Shown: positions 16,149 to 27,067 of the stretch, in pieces
Layout of the letters: every line of letters starts with the position of its first letter
How positions within the stretch are numbered: position 1 is the first letter of the stretch
Source of the DNA: Arenibacter arenosicollis
GTDB lineage: Bacteria > Bacteroidota > Bacteroidia > Flavobacteriales > Flavobacteriaceae
Assembly (NCBI RefSeq): GCF_014397245.1
Contig: NZ_JACLHY010000019.1
Coordinates: forward strand, 41,158 to 105,157
DNA length: 64,000 nucleotides
Direction: 5' to 3'
Program-made: the position numbers and the translations under genes
The notes under the pieces: generated by a model
What the model saw: only the letters and a program-made list of their open reading frames with translations
What the model was told of the DNA's origin: nothing
Databases searched by the model: none

Positions 16149-19100
16149 TCAATGCCCAATTTCGCAAGAACATCCAGAGTAGGTTTCACCATGCCAGTCA
16201 AAACCTGGCGCGTAGTCGTTCATTTCCCAATAAAAGGCACTTCTAGGTTTTTCATAATTTCCAACCTCGTCCATAGTTTCCGTATCGTATAATCTGCCAT
16301 TGATCATGGTGTATCTTACCGAGTTGGAATTTCGAATATTTTCCAGCGGATTTTTATCCAAAACTATCAAATCTGCCAACATTCCTTCTTTTAGGGCGCC
16401 TATCTGATCGTCCATCCCTAAATAATTGGCCCCGTTTATGGTTGCTGCTTTTAAGGCTTCCATATTCGTCATTCCTCCCTGTGCCAGCATCCAAAGTTCC
16501 CAATGTGCTCCAAGACCTTGTATCTGGCCATGTGCACCCAAATTTACCTTTACCCCTGCGTCCGACAATTTTTTGGCATTTTTGGAGACCAGGATATGGC
16601 CGTTTTCATATTCTTTTATGGGAGCCATGGTACGGTGCCTAGATCGGGAGTCTATAACACTCCTCGGGGTATATTTTAATAGTTTTTCATCTTCCCAAAC
16701 GTTGGTGGTTTGGTACCAGTAGTATTCCCCGTTCAATCCACCGTAATTAACGATCAGGGTAGGGGTGTAGCCAGTTTGACTAGCGGCCCATAATTGAACA
16801 ACGTCCTTACTCAAATTAGCAACCGGTATATTGTGCTCTATTCCGGTATGTCCGTCCAAAATCATGGACATATTATGAAAGAATGTGGAGCCCCCTTCAG
16901 GCACTACCTGAATTTCATATTCATTGGCGGCCTTTATAATTTGCTGCCTTTGATCCCTTCTTGGTTGGTTGTAACTTTTTACCGAAAAAGCTCCAAAGGC
17001 TTTCGTTCTATAAATGGCCGAACGTGCATCCTCCAAATTGTTTACGGTAGCTTTAAAATCGCCATCTGCGCCATATAAAATTGCGCCAGTTGAAAAAATC
17101 CTGGGACCCACCATATTTCCAGCACGTACCATTTCAGATTGTGAGAATACCATCTCGGTATTAGCGGAAGGGTCGTGTGTTGTAGTAACGCCATAGGCTA
17201 GGTTGGTGTAGTATTGCCAATGTTTTTGCGGGCTAAGACCAAATCGAAAATGTCCAAGGTGCGCGTGTACATCTATTAAGCCGGGCATAATTGTTTTACC
17301 ACTTACATCAATAATTTTGGCATCTGCAGGTATACTAAGGGAGTTCGTGGGACCAATACCCGTAATTTTATTATCCTTGATTAGAATGGTGCCATTTTCC
17401 AATACTTCATCTTCATTCATGGTAATAATCCTTGCTCCCGTAAAAGCGATAGTGCCTTTTGGTTTGTCCGATGCAAGGCTAAGGTTGATTTTTATACCTA
17501 GGGTATCCATTTTTGGAATAGAATCCGGAGCGCCTTCCAAAAAGAGAAACCTTTGGTTAATGGCCGTACTAAAAAAGGCATCCCCTAAGGTCCAATTGAG
17601 TTTGCTGCTATTAGCGGACCAATGCAAATTAATTCCGGCATCACGAGCTACTTGGGCAACGGGGACATTGGTGGCCTTTCCGTCCAATTCAATGGTATTC
17701 CCTGTCATAGGTAGGGCTGCAATATAAACCTTGTATAAATTCGTAAATGCTATCCAATTATCGTCCGGACTCGGAATTATCCTTTGTGCATATTTGGATT
17801 TCACCAATTCTCGAGCCTCCTTGCCTTCTAGGTTTACAGATTTCAGGGTTTTGGTGAGTTCTCCAAAAAGATATCCCCCAGTTTGGTAATAGATCCTGCT
17901 CGCATCCTTATTGAACGCTGGAAATTCGCCCTCCTTTATGACCAATTTCTTGTTGGATTTGAATCCGCCTTTTTTGGTATAATTTACATCCAACAAATAA
18001 ATCCCGGGTTCTTTGGTATTTACATAACCCTGATGCCCGTTTCCAGCTTCTTCCCGATATACAATAAGGTTGTTGTCTTTAGGTGAAAAAGAAGGCTCTC
18101 TGTAAATGGCCATTTCACTGGTCAAGGTTACAGGTTTGTTTTTGGGTGAGGTTAAATCCAATCGTTGGATAGTTCCCATATTTTCGTCGTTCCAAGTCAC
18201 ATAAACCAGGTATTTGCCGTCTTTTGAAAAGGAGGGCTCAAATTCAAGGTCAGTCCCTGAAGTGAGTCGCACCGGGGTGCCATTTGGAAGTGCCTTTTTC
18301 CACAAATACCCGGCTGCATTGAAAATTAAGTTTTTACCATCGGGGGAAGTTACGGCATTGCGTATGGCTTTTGGGCTAAAGGTATCCGGGGCCGCATTGT
18401 TTTTAAATCTTAAGGCGTTTACAATTTTATGGTTGGCCGTTGCTTCAAAGGGTATGTCGGTTACCTTAAGGGAATAGACATCAATATTTTTGATTTTCCC
18501 CTGGGCCCAGATAATAATGGATCTATCGTCAGGAGTAAAATTGAACCCTGTGTAGGGCCCAAAGACTGCCCAGGTTTCCTGTTGGTCTTTACTAAGTTGA
18601 TCGTATATGGGCCATTCTTTCCCAGATTTAAGATCATGCAGGTAGAGCACTGTTTTTTCCCGTACCCGTTTTACAAAGGCCATCACTTTGCCATCATGTG
18701 AAATTACAGGGCGTATGGCTCCACCTGGACCACCTGTTACCCTTTCGGTTTCCCCATCTTCAAGGTTATATCTATTTATGACATATATCTGGCTGTTGGG
18801 GTCTTTGTTATATTGAAAGGCACCACCGGGATAAACGTCTTCGCTGTAATATACATATTTACCATCCGGTGAGGCCCAAGGTTCCCCAGCATCCTGTTGA
18901 TCATTTTTCTTTTTGGTAAGTTGAATGCCCTTTCCGCCCGATTTGTGGTACATCCAAATTTCACCTGCTCCCAGCGAACGGGTTGCCGTAAAATGTTTTC
19001 TGCAAAAGATATAGTTGCCATCTACCGACCATACCGCATTGTTTACAAGTCTAAAATCTTCCTTGGTTATTTGTTTGGCTTCGGTACCATCCGTATTCAT

Positions 19101-19451
19101 GATCCAAATATTATCTCCTCCGCCGGCATCACTGGTAAAGCTAATATGCTTGCCATCAGGGCTATATCTAGGCTGAACCTCATATGCATGTCCCTCCCTT
19201 ATCAAGGTTGCGCTACCCCCGGTGATGGGCATTGTGTAAATATCGCCTAACATGTCAAAAACTATTTGGCTGCCGTCAGGACTTACATCCAGACTCATCC
19301 AAGAACCTTCGTCCGAGGTGATGGAGACATTTTTGAATGATAGAGCGGGGTTGGACACATCCCATTTGTCTTTCTTGGTTTCTTCTGTATCTTGTGAATT
19401 GGAAGTTTGGCAAATAAGTATTAAAAGGGTGAATAGGATACTATTTTTCAT
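16149..19451 (-). CDS. Secreted beta-propeller/amidohydrolase fusion protein
   Basis: 1100 aa from ATG 19451; the frame opens six codons earlier but MKNSILFTLLILICQTSNSQ is the proper signal peptide. Residues about 30-600 contain repeated TolB/PD40-type propeller blades (for example SPDGKHISFTSDAGG, SPDGKYVYYSED, SPDGKNLIFNAAG). From about residue 680 an amidohydrolase domain follows, with the metal-binding HxH in GLIDVHAHLGHF (about residue 730) and the late NPLENIRNSNSVRYTMING strand. Such fusions are common in Bacteroidetes and resemble imidazolonepropionase/prolidase-like hydrolases; the substrate is not known. The C-terminus ends in a Cys-rich tail (SGCSCEIGH). It is monocistronic with no visible partner. 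Confidence 0.85.
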   Translation of the reverse strand: MKNSILFTLLILICQTSNSQDTEETKKDKWDVSNPALSFKNVSITSDEGSWMSLDVSPDGSQIVFDMLGDIYTMPITGGSATLIREGHAYEVQPRYSPDGKHISFTSDAGGGDNIWIMNTDGTEAKQITKEDFRLVNNAVWSVDGNYIFCRKHFTATRSLGAGEIWMYHKSGGKGIQLTKKKNDQQDAGEPWASPDGKYVYYSEDVYPGGAFQYNKDPNSQIYVINRYNLEDGETERVTGGPGGAIRPVISHDGKVMAFVKRVREKTVLYLHDLKSGKEWPIYDQLSKDQQETWAVFGPYTGFNFTPDDRSIIIWAQGKIKNIDVYSLKVTDIPFEATANHKIVNALRFKNNAAPDTFSPKAIRNAVTSPDGKNLIFNAAGYLWKKALPNGTPVRLTSGTDLEFEPSFSKDGKYLVYVTWNDENMGTIQRLDLTSPKNKPVTLTSEMAIYREPSFSPKDNNLIVYREEAGNGHQGYVNTKEPGIYLLDVNYTKKGGFKSNKKLVIKEGEFPAFNKDASRIYYQTGGYLFGELTKTLKSVNLEGKEARELVKSKYAQRIIPSPDDNWIAFTNLYKVYIAALPMTGNTIELDGKATNVPVAQVARDAGINLHWSANSSKLNWTLGDAFFSTAINQRFLFLEGAPDSIPKMDTLGIKINLSLASDKPKGTIAFTGARIITMNEDEVLENGTILIKDNKITGIGPTNSLSIPADAKIIDVSGKTIMPGLIDVHAHLGHFRFGLSPQKHWQYYTNLAYGVTTTHDPSANTEMVFSQSEMVRAGNMVGPRIFSTGAILYGADGDFKATVNNLEDARSAIYRTKAFGAFSVKSYNQPRRDQRQQIIKAANEYEIQVVPEGGSTFFHNMSMILDGHTGIEHNIPVANLSKDVVQLWAASQTGYTPTLIVNYGGLNGEYYWYQTTNVWEDEKLLKYTPRSVIDSRSRHRTMAPIKEYENGHILVSKNAKKLSDAGVKVNLGAHGQIQGLGAHWELWMLAQGGMTNMEALKAATINGANYLGMDDQIGALKEGMLADLIVLDKNPLENIRNSNSVRYTMINGRLYDTETMDEVGNYEKPRSAFYWEMNDYAPGFDWHGETYSGCSCEIGH

Positions 19452-19607
19452 AGAGTGTATGGCTTGCAATTGTTAAGCGCTTAGGTTTGAAATAAAACTT
19501 TAAAGATAGTATTTTGGATTAAACTGCCCTATAGAAATATGGCTTCGCACGTTGGGTTGAACATGTGTTGGCGGAGGTACTCGAAGTTGGGAGACTTTGC
19601 GCAGCGC

Positions 19608-20165
19608 TTACTTGAACAGTAAAAACAACATCGCGGGGTCCTCCTTAAAGGCCTCCCTAATTTTGGTAAAGGCTATCCGCATTTGAGATTCCACGGTTTT
19701 AATAGAAATCCCCATTTGTTCTGCAATATCTTTATACTTAACCCCTTGTGTTTTATTCAGCATTATTATTTCTCTGCACTTTGGAGGGAGGGAATCAATG
19801 ACCTGTTTCATTTTCTGAATACGTTTTTCCAAGGCATCTGAATCCTCTTCTATTCGGTCCAAAAGCGCACGCTCCCAAATTTGACTTAGTAGTTTTTCCT
19901 GCTTTTTGGCTTTCTTAATAGTATCAATATATCTATTGTACGCTATGGCATAGAGATATGCCTTTGGGGATTTGGTTTCGTCCAACTTAGACCTATCCTC
20001 CCATAGGCGAATAAAGGCGTGCTGAACAATATCTTCCGACTGTACTTTGTCATGGTTATTGGTGGTGATATACGCCACTAGTCGATCGTAAAATGTATTA
20101 AAGAGATACCTGAATGCACTCCTGTCTCCGTTCTTCATGGCAACTACTGCCTCAATTTCATTCAT
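19608..20165 (-). CDS. ECF RNA polymerase sigma factor, locus 1
   Basis: 185 aa with sigma region 2 (FNTFYDRLVAYI and SEDIVQHAFIRLWED) and region 4 (LPPKCREIIMLNKTQG, then a helix-turn-helix in YKDIAEQMGISIKTVESQM). This matches the FecI-like group that Bacteroidetes use to switch on SusCD operons. It is divergent from the fecR-like gene at 20334 with a 168-nt intergenic region, so both promoters should lie there. Normally the FecR partner holds it inactive until the SusC/STN receptor senses its glycan. Confidence 0.92.
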   Translation of the reverse strand: MNEIEAVVAMKNGDRSAFRYLFNTFYDRLVAYITTNNHDKVQSEDIVQHAFIRLWEDRSKLDETKSPKAYLYAIAYNRYIDTIKKAKKQEKLLSQIWERALLDRIEEDSDALEKRIQKMKQVIDSLPPKCREIIMLNKTQGVKYKDIAEQMGISIKTVESQMRIAFTKIREAFKEDPAMLFLLFK

Positions 20166-20333
20166 TTGAGCTGGTTGTTTATTTACATGGCATTTGGAAC
20201 ATTATTGCGAATATCAAATTTTTTTTAATTCTTTTTAAGGGTTTTATATTTTTTTAAAGTATTGGTTGTGTAATGTGTAATAAAAGTTATTTCATAACGA
20301 ACACAAAGCGGGATAAAAATTGGGAAAAAGGTA

Positions 20334-21467
20334 ATGAAAAAAAATATAACAAAGTTGCTTCTTGGCACCATTACGGAAAAGGAGATAATGGAGCTTCGTA
20401 ACTGGTTGAAAGATCTAGAAAACCAGTCTGTTCTTGAATCTTATGTTCGTGATTATCACGATCTAAACTTGGCAACATTAGAAAGCAATCTTGATGATGC
20501 CTACCACAAGGTGGCCCAGCAAATAGACAGTAACAAAAGACCGATTAAAAGGCTTTTCCCAATTTGGTCTAAGTATGCCGCTGCAATTGTATTGTTGTTT
20601 GGTTTGGGGTTTTTATTTCAACAAGGTTTCCTTTCCCGGGAAGACCTCGAAGTTCTTGCTCCTAAGGATGAATCTATAACCTTGGAATTGAGCAACGGTA
20701 CAATTCAAACTATTGATATCAAGAGCGTCAAAGAAGTAAAGGATTCAGAGGGAAATATTGTGGGGACTCAAAAACAAAATCAGATCAGTTATTCCCAGGT
20801 AACAGAAAGGGAAGAATTGGTTTTTAATACTCTAAAAATTCCGAATGGTAAAAAGTTTCAATTGGAATTGTCCGATGGTACTTTGGTGCACCTAAACGCC
20901 GGTAGTTCCTTAAGATATCCGGTTAATTTTCTAGAGGAGGGTCCCAGGCAAGTATATCTTTCCGGAGAGGCTTATTTCGATGTTACCAGTAATGCTTTAA
21001 ACCCCTTTATTGTAAATGTCGATGAACTGGATGTAATGGTACTTGGTACGGAATTTAATATTTCAGCTTATGCCGAAGATGGGCATATAGATGTTGTTTT
21101 GGTTGAAGGTTCCGTTGGTATGAACAAAAAGGACCAACTTGAAAGGGGGTCTGTTGAGTTGTCTCCAGGACAAAAAGGAACTTATGAACAAGATTCCAAG
21201 AGTATATTGGTGGATAAAGTAAATACTAGCCTTTACACCTCTTGGATGCAAGGTCATTTGGTATTTAGAGATTTGACTTTTGATAGTATCTTGAAAAAAC
21301 TCGAACGCCATTATAACATAGAAATAGTCAATACTAATGTTGTACTAGGAAAAGAGGTCTTCAATGCGCGTTTTGATAATGTTGAAATTGAAGAAGTGCT
21401 TGGATACTTTAATGATATCCATAGCATCGATTTTAGGATTCAGGGAAATAAAGTAATAATAAAGTAA
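20334..21467 (+). CDS. FecR-type anti-sigma factor, locus 1
   Basis: 377 aa. A cytoplasmic N-terminal part (about 1-78) is followed by one transmembrane helix (YAAAIVLLFGLGFLF, about 82-96) and a periplasmic FecR domain with the typical DGTLVHLNAGSSLRYP and LSGEAYFDV stretches, plus a C-terminal STN-interacting domain. It should bind the ECF sigma factor encoded divergently and respond to the N-terminal STN domain of the SusC-like protein. A 168-nt gap precedes the SusC gene. Confidence 0.9.
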   Translation: MKKNITKLLLGTITEKEIMELRNWLKDLENQSVLESYVRDYHDLNLATLESNLDDAYHKVAQQIDSNKRPIKRLFPIWSKYAAAIVLLFGLGFLFQQGFLSREDLEVLAPKDESITLELSNGTIQTIDIKSVKEVKDSEGNIVGTQKQNQISYSQVTEREELVFNTLKIPNGKKFQLELSDGTLVHLNAGSSLRYPVNFLEEGPRQVYLSGEAYFDVTSNALNPFIVNVDELDVMVLGTEFNISAYAEDGHIDVVLVEGSVGMNKKDQLERGSVELSPGQKGTYEQDSKSILVDKVNTSLYTSWMQGHLVFRDLTFDSILKKLERHYNIEIVNTNVVLGKEVFNARFDNVEIEEVLGYFNDIHSIDFRIQGNKVIIK

Positions 21468-21635
21468 AATAACAGAATTGTAACAAAAACAAATTTGAAC
21501 GCCTATGGATTAAAATCTCAAACGCCGTCGCTTTATTCTAAAACAAAACAAAACCGGAAAATGCGCTAACATTTCCCGGAAATAAAAAGCGATCGTGCAA
21601 ATTAATTTGCTAACCACTGATAAACATTTAAAATT

Positions 21636-24600
21636 ATGAAAAAAAACTTCATCCAACCGAGGTTGGAATCAACATTGTTGAAATTCGACTTAAAAATGAA
21701 ATTGACCTTGCTATTACTAATGACCGCCTTATTGGGTTTGCACGCCAATGACAGCTATGCTCAAAAGGCCAAAGTAACCCTGAATGTCGAAAACGCTACC
21801 GTACAAGAGGTTATAGATAACATTGAATTAAACACAAAATTTAATTTCGTTTATAACACTAAACATGTCAATCTTCAGCGGAAGTTATCGCTTAAATTTA
21901 ACCAGGAACACATTGACAAAGTGCTCAATCAGTTGTTTGAGAGTACGAATACCAACTATAAAGTCAAGGGTACTCAGGTTATTTTATGGCAGAGTCAGCC
22001 CAACAAAGTTATCGAGGTATCTACTCTAGCCGATAATCCTGGAGAACCATTGGTTGTCCAGTCTGTCATCTCGGGAACGGTAATGGATATGGATGGCACC
22101 CCTTTACCTGGAGCAAATATTGTTGAAAAAGGTACTACCAATGGGGTTATAGCTGATTTTGATGGAAATTTCTCCATAAACATAAACAGTGAGAATGCTG
22201 TTTTGGTGGTTTCATTCATTGGCTTCATAACCAAGGAACAACCTATAGCAGGCCAAAACCAATTGATTATAGAACTTCAAGAGGATTCCGCAAAACTCGA
22301 TGAAGTAATCGTTACGGGGTATACTTCTGAACGAAAGAGCGATCTTACAGGTGCGGTTTCAATAGTTAAAATCGACGAGATGACGGATCAACCTTTAGCC
22401 AGTGTAAATGAGATTGTTCAAGGTAGATCCGCAGGTGTCGAAGTTCTTAGTTCCAATTCTCCTGGTGGTAATGCTGCAATTCGAATCAGGGGATTTAGTA
22501 CAATAAGAAATAATGATCCGCTCTATGTTATTGACGGTGTGCCCACTACTACCGGAATTAACTTAATTAATCCAAACGATATAGAGTCGTTGCAAGTTCT
22601 TAAAGACGCATCCTCCGCTTCTATTTATGGTTCTAGGGCAGCCAATGGTGTGGTTGTAATTACCACCAAGAAAGGAAAGGAAGGTAAAGTTAAAATAGCA
22701 TATGACGGTTATGCAGGCGCAATGACGGTTATGCGATTACCAAAATTAGCCTCTGCCTCGCAATATGGTGAGGGACTTTGGCAGGCTTTTGCCAATGATG
22801 GCATTACACCTTCCAATGATATTTACGGTACAGGAAGTACCCCGGTAATCCCGGATTTTCTCGATGCCGAAAACACAATTCCGTCGGCAAATACGGATTG
22901 GTTGGGCGCCTTGTTCAATACTGCTTTGGTAACCTCCCATAATATTTCCTTTTCTAGTGGGACCGATACTTCCAATAGTTTTTTCTCCTTAGGGTATTAC
23001 AAACAAGACGGAATTCTAAAAAACACAGGGTTTGATCGTTATACTTTTAGGGCCAATACCAATTATAAACTTGGAAGTAAGGTTACCGTAGGGGAAAATT
23101 TTTCCGCGTCGTTTTCCAACAATACTGATATTAACACCAATGCTCTTCTTGGGAGTCCCGTTTATAGCGCCTTCCTAATGCCTTCCATAGCCCCTATTTA
23201 CGACATCAACGGAGAATTTACGGGGTATCCTCTGGACGATATTGAAAATCCAGTAGGCAGACTATATAGGAACAAGGATAATGAAGATAAAACAATACGC
23301 CTTTTTGGAAACGTTTTTGCTGAAATCCAATTGGCAAAAGGTCTTAAATTCAAAACCAATTATGGTTTAACGGTAAGCAATTTTTCGGGCACCAATTTTA
23401 GCCCTACTTACAAGGAACCCAACACTCAAAGAGTAGAGGCAAGTTTAACGAAATCGGAACAAAACCTGATGGAGTGGACCTTCACGAATACCCTAAATTA
23501 CGACAAAACATTCAACGACCTTCATAACCTAAATCTATTGGCGGGTTATGAGAGTATTGAATCACAATTAGAAACTTTATCAGCGTTCCGTCAAGGGTTT
23601 CCAGGTAACGACTCCAATTTTCAAGTTTTAAACGCCGGTGATGCAGGGACCCAACAAAATACCAATATAAAATTTGAGAATTCTTTGGTTTCTTTCTTTG
23701 GAAAAGCAAATTACAGTTATGACGATCGTTATTTGGCCTCCTATACCATTAGGAGAGACGGCACGTCTAAACTGGCCAATAACAAATGGGGTACCTTTTC
23801 GGCCGCCTCCTTGGGTTGGAAAATTTCTAACGAAGCCTTTTATAATAGTGAGCTGGTAAATAATTTAAAACTTAGATTGGGATGGGGGCAAAATGGAAAT
23901 CAAGATATTCCACCCTATGTTACTTCCAGTGGCTATTTTAGTAATCCTTTTAATTCCAATTATGCCTTGGATGGCACTCAAAATAGTGTCTTTAACGGAT
24001 ATATTATTTCTAGGAACAGTAACCCGGATTTAAAATGGGAGACCACTGAGCAGTATAATATAGGTGTAGACATCGGGATTATGTCCAATAGATTGGATTT
24101 TACCTTGGATTATTTTAATAAGACCACCGAAGATTTGCTCCTCGAACGCCAATTGGCACCTATAGCGGGAGGTACCAATAGTTCTGTTTGGGACAATGTA
24201 GGAACCATGAACAACAAAGGTTTTGAGTTGGGAGCCAATTACCGAAATGATTACGATCGTGAACTACAAGTTTCCGCAGGGCTAAATATGTCGATTATTC
24301 GTAACGAACTTACTTCCTTGAAAGAAGGTGTAGATTTTGTTGGAATTGACGCAGTAACTTTGCATAGTAACAATTTTGACCAAGAGGTTTCTAGGACAGC
24401 AGTAGGTCAACCCATTGCATCCTTTTTTGGTTGGGTGGCCGATGGTATTTTTCAGGATCAATCGGAAATCGATGCCCACTCGTTTCAGAATGCATCCACT
24501 TCCCCTGGTGACATTCGTTTTAGGGATATTAATAATGATAACGTCATAGACGACAAAGACCGGAAGTTCATAGGTAATCCACACCCGGATCTCAGTATTA

Positions 24601-25100
24601 ACTTAAACCTTAATTTTGAGTATAAAAATTTGGATTTGACAACGTTCTTTCGTTCTTCCTTCGGAAATGATGTTTATGATCTTACCAGATATTACTCGGA
24701 TTTTTACAATCTATCATCGTACAACAAACATTCAAGAATTGCTGATGCTTGGACGCCTACCAATACTGGTTCGTCCATACCACGACTATCCTTGAATGAT
24801 CCCAACAATAATATACGGCCATCCAGTTATTATGTTAAGAATGGGACATTTGTTAAACTTCAAACATTGCAAATGGGGTACAACTTTACCAAAAGTACCC
24901 TTGAGAGTCTATCCTTAAACAGATTAAGACTATACCTGAACTTACAGAACGTGTTTACGATTTCTGGTTATGACGGTATCGATCCGGAGATAGGTCTGCA
25001 GAATTACACCTCTGATGACCGTAATCTGGATATTGGTGTGGACCGTGCTATTTACCCACCATCGCGCACGGTTACTTTGGGATTGAACATTGCTTTTTAA
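21636..25100 (+). CDS. SusC/RagA-family TonB-linked outer membrane transporter, locus 1
   Basis: 1154 aa. Signal sequence (about 24-42), STN signalling domain (about 43-120), CarboxypepD_reg-like domain (GTVMDMDGTPLPGANIVEKG), plug domain (DEVIVTGYTSERKSDLTGAVS) and a long TonB-dependent beta-barrel ending in NIAF with the terminal Phe expected for BAM. The STN domain marks it as one that signals to a FecR/ECF pair, and the genes for these lie directly upstream. Its SusD partner starts 20 nt downstream. The ligand, probably an oligosaccharide, cannot be deduced. Confidence 0.95.
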   Translation: MKKNFIQPRLESTLLKFDLKMKLTLLLLMTALLGLHANDSYAQKAKVTLNVENATVQEVIDNIELNTKFNFVYNTKHVNLQRKLSLKFNQEHIDKVLNQLFESTNTNYKVKGTQVILWQSQPNKVIEVSTLADNPGEPLVVQSVISGTVMDMDGTPLPGANIVEKGTTNGVIADFDGNFSININSENAVLVVSFIGFITKEQPIAGQNQLIIELQEDSAKLDEVIVTGYTSERKSDLTGAVSIVKIDEMTDQPLASVNEIVQGRSAGVEVLSSNSPGGNAAIRIRGFSTIRNNDPLYVIDGVPTTTGINLINPNDIESLQVLKDASSASIYGSRAANGVVVITTKKGKEGKVKIAYDGYAGAMTVMRLPKLASASQYGEGLWQAFANDGITPSNDIYGTGSTPVIPDFLDAENTIPSANTDWLGALFNTALVTSHNISFSSGTDTSNSFFSLGYYKQDGILKNTGFDRYTFRANTNYKLGSKVTVGENFSASFSNNTDINTNALLGSPVYSAFLMPSIAPIYDINGEFTGYPLDDIENPVGRLYRNKDNEDKTIRLFGNVFAEIQLAKGLKFKTNYGLTVSNFSGTNFSPTYKEPNTQRVEASLTKSEQNLMEWTFTNTLNYDKTFNDLHNLNLLAGYESIESQLETLSAFRQGFPGNDSNFQVLNAGDAGTQQNTNIKFENSLVSFFGKANYSYDDRYLASYTIRRDGTSKLANNKWGTFSAASLGWKISNEAFYNSELVNNLKLRLGWGQNGNQDIPPYVTSSGYFSNPFNSNYALDGTQNSVFNGYIISRNSNPDLKWETTEQYNIGVDIGIMSNRLDFTLDYFNKTTEDLLLERQLAPIAGGTNSSVWDNVGTMNNKGFELGANYRNDYDRELQVSAGLNMSIIRNELTSLKEGVDFVGIDAVTLHSNNFDQEVSRTAVGQPIASFFGWVADGIFQDQSEIDAHSFQNASTSPGDIRFRDINNDNVIDDKDRKFIGNPHPDLSINLNLNFEYKNLDLTTFFRSSFGNDVYDLTRYYSDFYNLSSYNKHSRIADAWTPTNTGSSIPRLSLNDPNNNIRPSSYYVKNGTFVKLQTLQMGYNFTKSTLESLSLNRLRLYLNLQNVFTISGYDGIDPEIGLQNYTSDDRNLDIGVDRAIYPPSRTVTLGLNIAF

Positions 25101-25120
25101 TTATAAAAAAAATTTAAAAA

Positions 25121-26782
25121 ATGAAACATATTATAAATTTTACACTAGCAATACTGCTGGTTTCGTGCTCCTCGGATTTTTTGGAAAGAGATCCCTATGG
25201 GCAATTGACCCAAGAACAGATTTCTAAGGAAGAAAACCTTGAATCGTTAATTGTAGGGGCTTACAGCATTTTAAATGGGCAGATAGACAATGCCAGTAAT
25301 GCGTTCAATTCTCCGGCTTCCAACTGGAGTTTCGGAGATGTTGTGTCCGATGATGCATATAAAGGTGGTGGAGGTACAGGTGATCAAAATAATATTCACC
25401 AAATGGAAATTTTTAATACCAACCCATCCATTATAGACATTGAAAGAAAATGGAAGGCTTTGTATGAAGGGGTTAGGCGAACTAACCTTGTTATTGGAGT
25501 ATTGAATGATACCGATAATATTACGGCTGATTTAAAACAACAACGACTGGCAGAAATGAAGTTTTTAAGGGGTCATTTTTATTTTGAGCTTAAAAAGATT
25601 TATAACAGAATTCCATTTTTGGATGAGAACGCCACTTCATTGTCAGATTTTAAAGTTTCAAACACCGAACTGACCGATGAACAGCTTTGGAGCAAGATTG
25701 AAGCTGATTTCAATGATGCGTACGCCACGCTGCCCACAACACAATCACAGAAAGGACGACCTACCAAATATGCGGCAATGTCCTACTTGGCAAAGGTATA
25801 TCTCTTTCAGGAAAAATGGAGCCAGGTACTTACCGCCACAGAGGACGTGATCTTAAACGGTGGTTATGGTTTAATGGATAATTTTGAAGATGCGTTCCTT
25901 CCCGAAAATGATAATGGTCCGGAAGTTATTTTTAGCATACAGCAGTCTATAAATGATGGAGCCCCCAATAATTACAACGGATCTATCGGCGACCGATTAC
26001 TTGCCCCGGGCGGACCAAGATATCCTGCGTATGGATTTCTACGTCCTACACAGAACCTGGTAAATGCTTATAAAACAAATAACGTAGGTTTGCCAACTAT
26101 GGACAATTCAGAATTGACCGCAAGCGATAATGTAGATCCCAGAATAGATTTTACCTTAGGACGACCAGGAATACCATATAAGGACCTTGGAATTCTCTAT
26201 CAAGCAGATTGGGCACGTGATTTGGCAACCTATGGTCCTTATGGTCCCAAGAAAAGAATAGTGTCAGCCAATTCATCCAATCACCTCCTAGTTTGGCCAT
26301 ATGTTAATGCTATGAATTACTACATTATCCGATATGCGGATGTATTATTGTGGAGAGCAGAAGCGCTTATACACACGGATGACCTGGAAGGAGCCAGAAC
26401 CATAATAAATGATATCAGAAAAAGAGCAAGGGACGGGAATAAAGTAATGACTCTTGATGGCAGTGCTACAGCAGCCAATTACTTGATAGAGGAGTACCCG
26501 GCTTTTACAGATGCCAATCAGGCGATGACTGTCTTAAGAATGGAAAGAAGATTAGAGTTTGCCCATGAAGGTCACCGCTTTTTTGACCTTGTGCGTTGGG
26601 GCACCGCAGAACAGGTTATAAATAACTATGTAACGGCAGAAAAGGTTATACGGCCATATCTCAGTGGGGTAAACTTTATTGGAGGAAAACATGAATACTT
26701 TCCTATCCCGCAATCCCAAGTGGATCTTGGAGGCACCGATGAAAGCGGAAATCCATTGATTATCCAAAATTCAGGTTATTAG
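25121..26782 (+). CDS. SusD/RagB-family glycan-binding lipoprotein, locus 1
   Basis: 553 aa lipoprotein (ILLVSCSSDFLERDPYGQLT), with the SusD hallmark opening SDFLERDP. The RagB/SusD repeats include FLRGHFYFELKKIYNRIPF, and the C-terminal part has RMERRLEFAHEGHRFFDLVRWG and ends EYFPIPQSQVDL as usual. It forms the lid for the SusC-type barrel encoded 20 nt upstream. A strong terminator follows 36 nt after the stop, so the SusCD pair ends its own transcript. Confidence 0.95.
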   Translation: MKHIINFTLAILLVSCSSDFLERDPYGQLTQEQISKEENLESLIVGAYSILNGQIDNASNAFNSPASNWSFGDVVSDDAYKGGGGTGDQNNIHQMEIFNTNPSIIDIERKWKALYEGVRRTNLVIGVLNDTDNITADLKQQRLAEMKFLRGHFYFELKKIYNRIPFLDENATSLSDFKVSNTELTDEQLWSKIEADFNDAYATLPTTQSQKGRPTKYAAMSYLAKVYLFQEKWSQVLTATEDVILNGGYGLMDNFEDAFLPENDNGPEVIFSIQQSINDGAPNNYNGSIGDRLLAPGGPRYPAYGFLRPTQNLVNAYKTNNVGLPTMDNSELTASDNVDPRIDFTLGRPGIPYKDLGILYQADWARDLATYGPYGPKKRIVSANSSNHLLVWPYVNAMNYYIIRYADVLLWRAEALIHTDDLEGARTIINDIRKRARDGNKVMTLDGSATAANYLIEEYPAFTDANQAMTVLRMERRLEFAHEGHRFFDLVRWGTAEQVINNYVTAEKVIRPYLSGVNFIGGKHEYFPIPQSQVDLGGTDESGNPLIIQNSGY

Positions 26783-26817
26783 AAGTACTTAAGGCATAGT
26801 TGGTTTATGTTAGTTGT

Positions 26818-26852
26818 GAAAGGGGACAGGAATTATTTTCTTCCCCTTTTTC
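26818..26852 (+). terminator. Rho-independent terminator after SusD, locus 1
   Basis: AAAGGGGA (26819-26826) pairs perfectly with TCCCCTTT (26842-26849), followed by TT. It sits 36 nt after the SusD stop. Between it and the next gene (27367) I see only the repeated element at 27068-27142; the rest of the gap shows no gene. Confidence 0.75.
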
Positions 26853-27067
26853 AATTTTGCACAAAGCTCAAAACTTTGAAAAATTCACTCAGGAAAAATT
26901 AGGATTGGGAGATTCCGTAAGTGGCCATTGAAATCATTTGAGAAAAACTAATCTGAATTAAATAGAAATACGGCTGCAACAGTACAATGGTAATATAATG
27001 TTCAATTTTGGTTTCGACGGATTAGGTATGCTGTGCATATCCCATGTTTAAATATTATCTAATTACC